A stretch of 64,000 nt of DNA from Paraspadella gotoi (taxonomy: Eukaryota; Chaetognatha): positions 6,457,489 to 6,521,488 of the forward strand of contig CM119265.1 of the NCBI GenBank assembly GCA_051294375.1, written 5' to 3'. The translations under genes were made by a program, and so were the position numbers. Below, one piece after another: positions 1-11,046 of this stretch; position 1 is the stretch's first letter; every line of letters starts with the position of its first letter. The notes under the pieces are model-generated. The model did no database searches. It worked only from the letters and a program-made list of their open reading frames with translations, and was not told the DNA's origin.

Positions 1-50
1 CCCCCCCCTCTCTCTCTCTCTTTCACCAGTTTAAAATTTACTTTCTCTCT
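1..50. repeat. C-run and CT microsatellite at window edge
   Basis: A run of C followed by about ten CT/TC dinucleotides, then pyrimidine-rich sequence. It lies in what should be an intron of the PIX gene, because the next PIX exon is expected before base 1. Confidence 0.85.
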
Positions 51-255
51 CTTTCCCTGACCTCATCTTCACCTGTCCTCACATCTAACCACTATCCTTT
101 TCTCAATTCTTTGTTGGAAACTTTATATCCATCTTTCTCATAGCAAATTAATTAACAAAACCCTAACGTTTTAGTACTTGCTATTGCTTTCCAAATAGTT
201 CATCGCCCTTAATAATTACAAAAAAAGAAGTTCGATACGCCGATACAAAGCAAAC

Positions 256-1155
256 CTGATGAAATGCGAGAATGTCGTCAAGATTCCCGCCAAGTTTGGA
301 AACTTCCTCCGAACTCAAGTTTCTCGCAAAACTCGTTAAAGGTGAACCAAGAGGCAGTGATGTTGACATGATTACATCAGCAACGTCAGCTGGGAAAGAA
401 CCAGGTTTTAGAAACAAATTACTAAATATGATTATAACCAATTAATACGAGAGATCGGATCAGAAAGAAAAAAAAAATGTAAAGCATTATTACATGCCAC
501 GTGGTTGTTGGGCAGCGACGAACTGACTTCGCCGAGCTTTTCCTCCGCTCCACTCCCGCATCGAAGCCTCAGTGGGATGAGCACCGAGGATATCAGAGCG
601 CGCATGTCGGCGACGAAGGCGGCCTCCGAGTCTATGATGTTATCGAGGACGACGTTGTGATAAAGGATCATGCTCTCGCGTTTGCGCGTCGGAAAATCTT
701 TGAGTTGATGAGAAGCGGCGTCGTTCTGCACGGCCGAAGTGGCCAAGGAGGAGGCCAGGCCGACTGAGTCATCGTCACCAACCGCGCCGCCCGGATCCTT
801 CGCAGCATGTCCATTCACTTGCGTCTCTTCGACGACGGGAAGAGACCCGACCGAAGCACTCGAGCAAGAAGCTACGGCGCCAGTAGGAGTCACGTAGTTT
901 GAAGGAAACCAACCGGTTTTGCCGTTGAAGCTTCCCTCCCACCATCCACCGTCGATTTGTTGAGTCACGGTGATAACATCGCCTTGGATGGGAGGACAGA
1001 TAAAGATAAATGGTAACAAGAACCAGACCATCAATGTAATTCTCTATACGTATAGGAAAATTTCCCAGCTTGCCTTTTTTAAAATTTAGTTCGTCGTTGT
1101 TCATGCCCCGGAACCGAAAGTTTGCTCGGACTAGAATGGGCGACGGTGTCGCCAT
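256..1155 (-). CDS. ARHGEF7: PIX-type Rho GEF (ARHGEF6/7-like), 5' part
   Basis: This is the start of a PAK-interacting exchange factor, a Rac/Cdc42 GEF that binds PAK through its SH3 domain. Exons: 1074-1155, about 524-982, and 256-389; the rest lies off the window. Exon 1 begins [15 protein letters not shown] and, with exon 2, encodes a full SH3 domain ([14 protein letters not shown]). A Ser/Ala-rich linker follows, then the first helices of a DH domain ([16 protein letters not shown]). Exon 3 continues the DH ([18 protein letters not shown]), matching the PIX motif around GNLEEI. Intron 1 appears to use a GC donor (AAAG/GCAAGC), and the Lys-Lys-Gly-Asp junction is exact only with that choice. 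The 3' end of exon 2 is uncertain; 524 keeps phase with exon 3. The family assignment is secure from the SH3-DH order; the alpha or beta paralogue cannot be assigned. Confidence 0.85.
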
Positions 1156-1479
1156 ATTTTTAATGGAGATGAGAATTTGAAATAAGATTAAAATGTTTTC
1201 TTTGCGAAACTTTCAAAAATTCCAGTTTTTTGTCTCGGTTCAAATAAGGCAGAAATCAAATTTTTAACCTGTTCCATCTAAAGAAAACAAAACCATTTTG
1301 AAAGTAAATTAAAATATCTCAAGAGAAGTCTCTCTTTCACACAAAAACGAAAAAGAAAAACAAAAAATAATCAGAACTACTAGTCGGGCAAAAAACTACT
1401 AACGAAAAAAAAAAATCTAACATTTGAATCGAATTCTTCATCCTCGATAACTCAAGACTCGTGAGTGGAAAATACTGAT

Positions 1480-4400
1480 CTATGAATGAAGGGCAAAGCC
1501 TGCTTGCACAAGGCGATCGGCGACCAAATTGGCGACTTCTTGTGTTCCAAGGCGAACGCGGTGAATCAGCCCATCCGCTGTTTTTTTGACAGAGTTGCAC
1601 CGTAAAACCAAATTATCTGCAGAAGAGATAGTAAAAGTGGGTTTTAAGGTCCTATCTTCAGAGAAAAAAAAACCCTTGTCCAAACCTTGTTCTTCACAAA
1701 TAGACAACATCGAATCGGCCGCGCTGTCCTGCCAATCGCCATTAGCACGAATTCCATCTAGCATGCAGTGAAACGCCAACGGACGAATATCAGCGAGAAC
1801 TGGTGGCAGTTTTCGAACACATTCCTGTCGACCGAAAAGAGATGGGTTAATGAGGAACCTCGAGATTTGATTAGGACCAAGTCTTACCGGTTTTAACGGC
1901 ATTTCCTCCACATTTCCAAAGTCAATAAATCTGATTTCGACGATTCTGCGGTCTCCTTTAGTCCTTATTCCCTGAACTTCGCCGCGATACCATTTACCGT
2001 CTTCCGAGAACTTGGCGGCGCACATGTCACACACGTCGACTTCCTTCAACTCGTCAAAACCAGTCGCTTCTACCAAAATCGAGTCCATGATCGCTAATTG
2101 ATTCTCGTCGGCTTGCGAACAGACGTAGAAACGAGAAGGGGATTCTACGAACAAAAGTTCTACGATAGTCGGATCTTCGACGGAAAGCTTCGGCGCGAAG
2201 CCGACTAACGGCTTCGCGAGTTGAAGAATCTTAGAAGCCAAAGAAAGGGCGGGAACTTTGGGATTGTCAGTCGACGCCTGCTTGGACTGTGGAGAGTCGC
2301 TTAGAATGGTCACGTATTTATCCGGCGCCACCGGGGCTTTCTGATCGACGCTAGGCTTTTCTGAACTCTTTCGTTCAGAAAATGAATTGGAGGCCACGAA
2401 TGGTTCCGCAGCCTTCTGATTGTCGGTCTGCATTGAACCCTCGGGCTCGTTGGATTTTTGCTCCACTCCACCGGCGTTCGCCTGTTGTTTCTTTGTAAGA
2501 ACCGCCAAAGCATCTTTCCCTTCCGAATCGAGTAGTTGAACGAAACAGGAAGCCTCATCCTTCAATATGGCTGTGTAAATTATGTCTTCGTCAAAGATTT
2601 CCTAAGAAATTAAATAATTTTACTCGTGGTCTGGTTTCTTAGTCTTTAACGGTAGGTTTTTAACCTCTACTTCGCCATTCCCGACGGACGTTAAATTAGC
2701 GAGCAAGCTGTATGGCCCCACGGCGTATCCTGGATTGACGAGAGGATCGAAAAGAGCCGAGTTTGCATCTCCTTCTTCCGGAAGACGGAAGATGTCGTCA
2801 ACGACGACGCCACGCTCGACGTTTCCGAAGTCGATGAAGAGTATGTCGACGACGGGACGTTGGCCGGTCTCGAGGCGGGGATCCGTCAGCAGCCTGGGCA
2901 AAAAAAAAAATGACAAAGAGGTCAGTGAAAAGCAAAGACGCGAGAAATAGAATGAGAGATGATCCATTCACTTTTTTTTAAAAATGCAAAACAAAGTTAT
3001 TTCACGAAAAGACAGATCATTTTTGTTTTTCTATAAAATCTTAAAAACGGGAACGGCTAGTATGTCTTTGACTTTCACTGAATAAAGAATGGGAACACTG
3101 ATCACTAGTATTCACTCCTAATATTTTTAAGCACGGATAAAAAGGCAAAAAAGTATTCACGCCGAGAAACTTTGAATATTATTTCTTGCGACCCCTTGTC
3201 CCTCAATAATTCGGACAAAACACTCGGGTTAGGGCGTCGAAAAAAACTTAAAATCTTCTGGCCCTTGATCGCATTCGACAACTAATTTCTAGAAGGGAAA
3301 ATAAGCACAAAGTAGCGGAAGGGGAAAGGAAAGAGATGGTGAAAGAAAATCACTATGACAAGTAAGTAATGCGAATTATAATATAATCGATTACGTCTGG
3401 CGTTTTAGACGAACTTTAGGGGGGACAAAAAAAAAAAAAAAAAATCCCCCATCCGAGGCCAAAATACTGAACCCCATTTGGACGGGAGAGACGGAGGATC
3501 GATGATGAGAGGATTCAAGTAGAAAGAGATCGAGGGATAAAAAAGAGAAAATATTACTGCCTAAAAATAGAATTCGTTTACGCACGGTACTTGAAAACGA
3601 CGTAACAAACTACATGTGTTATTTTTTGTTAATTTTTTTTATACGCGACATCAAAGGCGAGAAAATTTACGAAGAGAATACGGGTGGTTCTTTTTCTTTT
3701 TTTTTTTATAGCGTCGCGCGACCCATCCAGACTTTACGACCATGTTTACTATAATTATCTAAACGTCAAGCCTTTTCAATTTGTCAATAGTTTTTGAATT
3801 GCCGCATTTATTCGGCCTTTATGCTCGTTCGCGCACGGGCGCGAATTTGAGGTCAAGGTCTCAAGTCAAAGTCGGAGCCGTCATGGTGGGCGGAGCTCCA
3901 GTGACGCTCGTCATCTCTCCAGAACCGGTGACGGATGTCGGAGGTGAAGCGGCGTTTCCAGGATACGCCACTGTAGCGCCACCCATGGGCGCCAGACGCG
4001 CTTGCTCCTTGACGACGGGATGAAAGTAAGGATGCTCCATAGCCTCGCGAGCGGAGATACGCTCTTGATGATCGTAGCGCAGAAGTTTGTCGAGAAGGTC
4101 CAGCGCCTCCACGGAGACGAGATGCTGATTCTCCGAGTGGACGAACCTCTCCCAACGCTTCCTCGAGTGGCGACCGAGAATGTCATTGAAGCGAGGGTCG
4201 AGTTCGATGCGGTATTTGTCTATGTACTCGTGCAGCTCCTCCGTTCCCAACACCTTGGCGATGCGCACCAGCTGATCGTAATTGTCGTGTCCGTGGAAGA
4301 ACGGCTCCTTGCGAAATATCATAGACGCGAGCATGCAGCCCAGCGACCACATGTCCAACGAGTAGTCGTAGTACTGGTAGTCGACGAGCAGCTCGGGGCC

Positions 4401-7400
4401 TTTGAAGTAACGAGAGGCGACGCGGACATTGTACTCTTGATCAGGATGATAAAACTCCGCCAATCCCCAGTCGATGAGGCGCAATTTTCGGTTTTCGTGG
4501 TCGATCATGACGTTGTGAGGCTTCACGTCCCGGTGCATAATTCCCATCGAGTGGCAATAATCGAGCGCCTTGAGCAGTTCGAAGAGGTAATACCGGATAT
4601 CGTGATCGGTGAGCGTCTGGTACAACTGCTTAAAGTCAGTGTTGTTGACGTGCTCGAACGTGAGGGCCGGGGTGCGCGAGATTGGATCCTTGACAATGTC
4701 GAGCAGAGTGATGATGTTGGGTCCTCCGCGCAGGTTCTGCAGGATCTTGATCTCGCGTCGAATCTTTTTCTTCTTGACGGGCTTGAGAATTTTAATGACG
4801 GCCTTGTCGTTGTTGGTAATGTTGATGGCGTCAAAGACTTCGCTATATTTCCCGCGTCCCAGTTTGCGAACGATCTGATTGAGATGATGGTTAGTTTTTC
4901 AATACTTGTTGATAACTAATTATCATTATCTCGCGTCTACCTGATAGTCATCTTGATTTCCCCACTCGACGACGTGGGATTCGTAATCCCAATAGTCCCG
5001 CGATCTGTTGGTATTGGCGTCCGCGTACACGCGGGACTTGGATGGCAACGCCATCAACGGAGACAGCTGAGACGAGCAACGGCGGATGACGGTCAAGCCG
5101 TTTAGCATCCGATGGTAACGTCTTTATTTTTTTATCTAAACGTGTCGTTTTTCAATCTTTGGTTCTAAGATATTAAACAACAATAAAAATAATAACTAAA
5201 TAAAAGAGTAACACGTACTCTGAGACTCGAACAACTTATCATACAGTGGGCGAGAAAGGTTTTTTTTTTTTCTCAAACACTTCGCCGTCACAAATTAATC
5301 TTAATCGATCTAAAATGAACGTGTTTTTTCGAAGGTGCAGACTTTAAGGGCTTCACCTTCCCCACTCCCCTACCCTTCCCCTTTTCGTCCTCCTCATCGC
5401 CTCCTTCCTCTTCCTCCTCAAATCCATGGTGCATCCGGGAAGAGTTTCATTCAAATCATAAAGAGAATCATCTCGTCGGCCTTCAGAGTCCCATAGTGGT
5501 AGCCGAACAGAAGAACATCGCCCCACTCCGTTTAAATCACTTTGTTTCGGAACAGTTTTTTTTCTTCATTATTATCAGTATTATACGTACGAAGTTTTTA
5601 AATATATAATTAAATCTGTCAAAGAATGAAATACAACAAATAGCTATCATAAAATAACGTGGTCCCCTTGACCCAAGAAATCACCTGCATCTGTAAGGCA
5701 TTCCGTCCTCAGCGAAGATGCTGCATCCAAAGTCTCCCTTCTTAGGTTGCGACAGGGGACGGCAATTTGACGGGATTGCATAGTAGTGATCGACGGCGTT
5801 AAGCAGCGATCGACATTTCCCACTAAAGTGAACGAGAGGAGGGAAGGGCAATAATAATCGTAGGGTAAAGACTAAAGAGTTGCCCCGACCTTGATCGCGG
5901 CGACGACTTACCCGAGTTCCATCAGGTGAAAGTAAACTCTTTGGCACGATTCCGAAAAGACGACGTTGACTTTGGTGGCCTCTCCCGCCGTCAGTTTATG
6001 TTTCGACGGGGCAATGGAGCGCGGAGGGCTTGCCGGTTTGGAGGGAGATTTCTCTTTTACCGGAGAAACGAGTGTCGAACAAGCAAGCGGCTGAGGGGTC
6101 TTGGCCGACGGCGCGATCAAAGACGAGTTTGCGCGCGCGACGAACCTTTCTAACTCGTCGTTAAGGCACTTGCCAGTCGAATCAATCAGCGTCACGTAAC
6201 GGTCGTTGCCCAAGGTGACGGAATAGCTCTCCTTATTTATGACTACAAGCTGAAATCGAAAACAAGGAACGAAACGATTAAGTTAAAGAGACGATTCCAA
6301 AATTATTTTTATAAAAACCTGTGACGTTTCTTTTGCAAGGTCGACAGAGCTTTTTTGAAGAAGACTATAGGGCCCGACGGCAAACGGTGGTAGCTTTTCC
6401 AACTAAAATGGGGAATTTGGGATTCAAACGTTAACTAGACGAATCCTCGTCCCACAACGAACAAGAGTAGGTAGATAGGTACTAACCGCGGGGGGCAACG
6501 CAAAGATCTCGCGTTTGTGGCGTACAATGAATTCGGGATAATCAATGATAAAAAGTTCGAGGTCATCTTCCCCCTTTGATTTCACCACCTGATAGTATTC
6601 AATTTAGAACTGCCATTAGGAACAATTAATTTAAATTAGCTTAAATACGATTTCCATAAGAAATAAAATTCGTTCCACATATATTTCTAATAGTCAGAAC
6701 TCTAATAATATATAATAAAGATAATCTACTAATGTACTAACTTGGCATCGGTAAAATGCTTCGTGGTGCTGGGTCATCCCCACATCCCCAACTAATGGGT
6801 ACTCCAATGCCTGAAGATTGTTTTGATCTTCACAAAATTCAGCGACGGTTTCGGTGAAAGCATTAAAAGCTTCATCGTTGCTGTAAATAGAAAATTTGAA
6901 AAATGCATTTTCAAATATAATATCTTTAACTCATTTCTGTAAGTATAATTCAAATAATTCAAACCTTTCTAAATGAAAATAAGCTTGGTCGTAAGTCTGG
7001 CAGCTACAGCAGAAAGCCTTAGTCGGCTTGTTCAACAGGAAATCGCGAACTGAATCGGGCGACAAAGCGGGTCCCGCAACTTTTAGTGGGACGGGTTCAA
7101 CGGGTGAACCAATCTTCCGGGCCGATGTCACATCTTTATTTGATTGAACTTTGTTTCTGGTCAAGTTTGTTGACACGTCTACACCGTCCAACGTCGTCAA
7201 GCGGACAAGGAAGGGTTCCTGATTAAACCATATGGACCATACGACAATACGGAGAGATCATCATCGCGACATTTAAAAACAAATTAGTGGAGTTCACTTT
7301 ATTTAAATTGGGCTTACCGTTTCAGAAAGGAAGTTTATTTTCACGTCTTTTTCGGCAAATTCGGAAAGGAGTGTGTCGGCGCTGTCCGCCCACTCCCGAT

Positions 7401-9562
7401 CCGGCCCTTTCATTAATCGACATGGAAAAGCGAACGGCGCCGGAGAGACGAATTCTGGCGACAGACGATAAACTGCAAGAGGTAACGAAGCAAATTAGTT
7501 TTTCGCCGCATCTCGATACTCTTGACATAGTAGAATTGCTGACCTTCGGAGACGCTTGCGGAAAAACAGTTGCCATAGTCTACGAAGAGAATTGTGACGA
7601 CGTCGGTAATACATTTAACGATTCCACGGTACCTAAAAGCGAACGTTCTGATAAATGATTAGGCAAAAAGCTAATAAACCTTATTAGAATACAAACCAGA
7701 GCTCATCGGGGGGAAAATATGTTGCGACAAGGTCAGCGACGACAGGGACGTATCCAGAGTCTTTTAGCTCGAGCTTATGCTTCTCATAGTGATCACTCAT
7801 TTTCTCGACAAAATTGATGATGCGGTCCTGATCTTCCGATTTCTGTTTATTGAGATTGAATGTTATTAACATTGTTAAGACTGTACAGTATACACGGATT
7901 TAAAATGGAAGTGAAATGAAAAAATTAAATACTCTGGCTAAATCATTAGTTATTGCGACTTCAGATTTTGCACCCAGATAAAAAAATTGTTAACGTTTTT
8001 TTATTTTTCAACTCCCAGTAGTCCAGCTTGCTTAATTTTTTAGTTATATTAGATATCTACTATGAAATTAAAATCAAAAGGGGCGGGGATATATAGTCTT
8101 TTTGCATCCTACCTGAATCTTATTTTAAAAATAAAGTCTTAAAATTTTTTTTAGCATTTCCTATCTATAAATAAATATTTAAAATTAATATATAGGGTAT
8201 AGAGTCATGTTAAAAGTACTCGCAGCGCAACGAAAAATGGTCCTGCTAGTTGTAATAATGTAAAGTATTCTCAATTTGTTTTATATGAACATAAACGTGA
8301 GGGAATTTTCAAAGTAATGATCAAATATCTATCATAGTCAGTGAAGAGTTTTAACAACTTTTCATTTCAGTCCCATTTGAAATCCGTATAAGTCGAGTAG
8401 TAATCCTAATCGCTCGCTTTTACCTGAACGTAAAAAAGGTCTACCGAGCCTTCAACCAGATAAACTAGGGAGTTTTCTTCTAAAATCGCGATGCGAGAAA
8501 AGCTCTTTGGAATCGGAACGGATTGGAAATCTGGCATTGAAGTTCCGAGAGGAATTAAATCGCGAGTTTCGCTTGTTGGTACCAATCTAATAATTAAAAG
8601 CACACGTTTTCAACGATAGATCAATTCGCGGAAGGACAGATCAACGCGCACCTGTCGGTGTCTTCTTCATTCTCCAGGAGATCATTTTCGTCTTCACAAT
8701 CTGTACCATGTATGATCTCAGCTTCGTATTGATTATTCTCCTCATCGAACTTGTGCACAAGAAGGTTCGCTCTTGGCGTCTGCTTCAAGTATTCCATATC
8801 GGTAGCTCCATCGCTACCCTCGCACAGTCGCATGGGTACGGCGAACGGCGGAATACTGGCGAAGCCGCGCGGAATGGCGCAAAGGTCGACAACCGAAAGC
8901 TGCGATTCATTTCCGTAGTCGATAAAGTAAACTGAGACGCTTTTCTCGGAATGAATCATCCTCACAATTGCGCGGCACCAATCGTCTGCCGGAAAATTAA
9001 ATTCGCAAGACTTCAAGTCGGTCATACCTTGGAATCCTCTCATTCTGGACGACTCACCTTCGTATTTGGCCATCACCAGTATTCCTTTCCGCAGGTCCGG
9101 CAGCTTGGCCTCAGAGGCGACCGAAAGGGCCAAATCGGCCGTCAATTCTTCCAACCCCTCGATAGTTTCTATGAGATGGACAAAAATTCGGCGTGGGCTC
9201 TCAACCCAACAGGGCACGCACGCGACGACGCTTCCCGGTTTAATCGCCACGGCTGTGACGGTCGTCACGCTAGGACAATCATCCGGAAACCCGATTTTTC
9301 CGCCTTCGATGAGATTAAAAGGCGCACCGCCTTTGCAGGGAACAAACTCAGGAGTGAGCGGATTGAGCTCTGCCGATTCGTCGACCGTTCCCCGGTCCGC
9401 GATGGCGTTTTTTCGGATGATGATGCTTTGAGGATCTTCGGCGGAGCGAAACACACTGTAAGTGTGATCGTCAAACCACCTGACGAACTGAGATATTTTC
9501 TCGTACATGGATTCAAGCTCCATGTTCGTGTATTTGTTAATTTGGTTGGTAGGAAAAATGAT
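1480..9562 (-). CDS. Multi-Tudor-domain protein (five Tudor domains)
   Basis: Tudor proteins of this type bind methylarginine on Piwi and other germ-granule proteins. Exons (minus strand): 9058-9562, 8652-8985, 8424-8586, 7697-7842, 7544-7632, 7318-7472, 6965-7218, 6742-6880, 6487-6588, 6319-6402, 5912-6249, 5685-5822, 2671-2893, 1480-2601. All phases chain without a stop, giving about 1,263 residues. Tudor cores, in order: [30 protein letters not shown] (degenerate), [21 protein letters not shown]. Each is preceded by a W/Y-R-A/G-I/V-type strand and followed by the P-x-A-x-P staphylococcal-nuclease-like extension typical of extended Tudor domains. The ATG at 9523 has a good context (AACATGG) and is my provisional start, but the frame stays open to a splice acceptor at 9563, so upstream coding exons are possible. 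The 2.8-kb intron 2894-5684 contains the CK2 alpha gene. I cannot assign a specific TDRD orthologue. Confidence 0.88.
2894..3806. other. 3' part of the Tudor intron, downstream of CK2 alpha
   Basis: AT-rich sequence with homopolymer runs (A run near 3428, T run near 3695). I see no exon, tRNA or repeat copy. It probably includes the CK2 alpha 3' flank. Confidence 0.5.
3807..3812 (-). promoter_or_regulatory. Candidate polyadenylation signal AATAAA for CK2 alpha
   Basis: AATAAA on the minus strand, 48 nt after the CK2 alpha stop codon. It is inside the Tudor intron, so the Tudor transcript must read past it. Position and hexamer only; no downstream GU-rich element was checked. Confidence 0.4.
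3861..5054 (-). CDS. CSNK2A1: Casein kinase 2 catalytic subunit alpha (nested gene)
   Basis: A constitutively active Ser/Thr kinase of the CK2 holoenzyme. Two exons: 4941-5054 and 3861-4874, totalling 375 residues (human 391). The start [12 protein letters not shown] aligns with the human N-terminus; the frame is open upstream to 5108, but no homology supports a longer form. Visible signatures are the basic stretch [13 protein letters not shown] (substrate and regulatory-subunit region), the catalytic loop [16 protein letters not shown] (the CK2 version of DFG), the APE-region sequence [10 protein letters not shown], and [16 protein letters not shown]. Conservation is very high up to EAMEHPYF; the last 40 or so residues are a divergent Ala/Thr-rich tail. 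The gene sits wholly inside a Tudor-gene intron, in the same orientation. Both genes look intact, so this is a nested gene rather than a chimera. Confidence 0.96.
5055..5684. other. Region upstream of nested CK2 alpha, within Tudor intron
   Basis: No recognisable exon. It carries a long polypyrimidine tract on the plus strand (about 5343-5420), which is purine-rich on the transcribed strand. It presumably contains the CK2 alpha promoter and 5' UTR. A 49-codon minus-strand frame (5288-5434) of acidic then basic residues lies here, but it has no homology I can see. Confidence 0.5.
7843..8423. other. Tudor-gene intron, AT-rich
   Basis: An unusually long intron for this gene, where most are 64-90 nt. 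It is AT-rich and I see nothing recognisable in it. Confidence 0.6.
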
Positions 9563-11046
9563 CTGAAAATAGTTAGTATTACGAAGGAAAAGAATAAATA
9601 TGGTAAAAAAACATCAGCAGTGAGCTTGAATCATCGATGAAACTAAATCAAAGAAGTACATGTAACTATGAATTCTTCCAGTAACACAGTCTCTTCATCG
9701 CTAGGTACTGCAATTAACATCCAAGGTCAAGTCAAATCTATTATGAAAACCGGATCTTAACAGAATCACATTGGAAAAGAAGGCGAGTTTGGAGATTTTG
9801 AAAGTGAAGCAAATTTGTATGTTTTCATCGTGATTTTCTTCGTTGCTAGAGAAGACAAAATATTCAAAAGTAATCAAAATGTCAGGTCAATGGTAAAAAT
9901 TTACAGAACAGTATATATACACACACAAGTCTGTAAAACCGAAATGCTTTTATTAAAACTAGTGTAGCTTTGATAAAATCTCTAGATTAGGGAAGAAATA
10001 GAGGATGAAGAGTCGGCGAAAATCCAGAAATTGACACGAAATTTAAGAACTTATCAAGCGTCAAAAAATAAACGTTTCCCCTCTACGTTCACAGTAATTT
10101 AGTAACTCAGGAGGTGGAAATGAACAGATTTACACAATGCGGGAGTCAAATTGCAATAACTCCCCATGGGTAAGCTGTATCTTATCAAAACGTTTAGTAG
10201 TTTTTAAGGAATGTTTGCATTTTACCTCATACTTCCGCCATCTTTCGGGTATACAATTTAGCTGATATCTTGAAATCGATTCCCACCTAAATGCCACAGC
10301 CAATTTTAAAAACACAATCGTCATGCAGTGGGAAGGAATTTTTTGACGAGCATTTAATATTTTGTGTCAATTTTTACTGTGTTCAGCGTGCTCAACAATA
10401 CCACACGCCCAAACTTTTCGAGATGATTTTTTGAGTCATACAATAAAATAAATTATAAATTGAATGGCTTTAACATTAAGGTAAATGAAAAAAAAATTGT
10501 ATGAATTTTATGCTAATTAATAAACTTATGCGTAGGTAGAATTAAATATATAAGACTATCGTATCGAATATCTTAACCCAAAAAACTTACTCAAATTAAA
10601 AGTTAACCTAATTGACAAAGTAATTATTTGATAAAATTAATATTTTAACGATACCTAACAGGCGCGAAGCAAAAATCAGGTAGAAGTTGGCGAATAAAAT
10701 TTTCGCAACGATCAAGGGATGCAAAAACCTAGCATGAGAGGGTAACTGAATATTGAATCCGATAATTCGCCATGCCATATCATTGTCACAAGGCGTCATA
10801 GTTCCATCACAGAAAGGGTTAATTTTGAAAATGAAAATCAAAAGTAAAATACTAAGAGTTACGCTCACCGCGTAAAACGTTTCGTTTTCTCTAACTCCTC
10901 GTTAAGTTAAACGTATATAGTGAAAAACAATACTTTCTATACCTATACATTTAATAATTTCAATAATCGAAATAGGCGACAATTTGAGGAGTAACAAAAA
11001 GCATCAAAATTTGTTGAAAAAAAAAGGGTCCGCGATGGGTAAGTTT
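9563..11046. other. Spacer between NCK stop and Tudor gene
   Basis: No homologous exon seen on either strand. On the minus strand a donor-like GCG/GTGAGC lies near 10868, 174 nt past the NCK stop, and an acceptor lies at 9563, so an untranslated first exon of the Tudor gene may end there. The NCK 3' UTR must also lie in this stretch. Confidence 0.45.

Noticed and set aside
4002-4919. 305-codon plus-strand frame opposite CK2 alpha
   Set aside because: Antisense shadow of a highly conserved kinase; no homology of its own.
5288-5434. 49-codon minus-strand frame with acidic then basic stretch in the Tudor intron
   Set aside because: Tudor exons join in perfect phase without it, and the composition reflects a purine-rich tract. 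It may be CK2 alpha leader sequence; no homology.
7287-7658. 123-codon plus-strand frame
   Set aside because: Overlaps two phased Tudor exons on the minus strand; shadow.
8951-9640. 229-codon plus-strand frame opposite the Tudor exons
   Set aside because: The minus strand encodes conserved Tudor sequence with correct splice sites; the plus reading has no recognisable domain.
10608-10868. 86-codon hydrophobic minus-strand frame between NCK and Tudor
   Set aside because: AT-rich, starts at a donor-like GTGAGC, no homology; more likely an intron or spacer.
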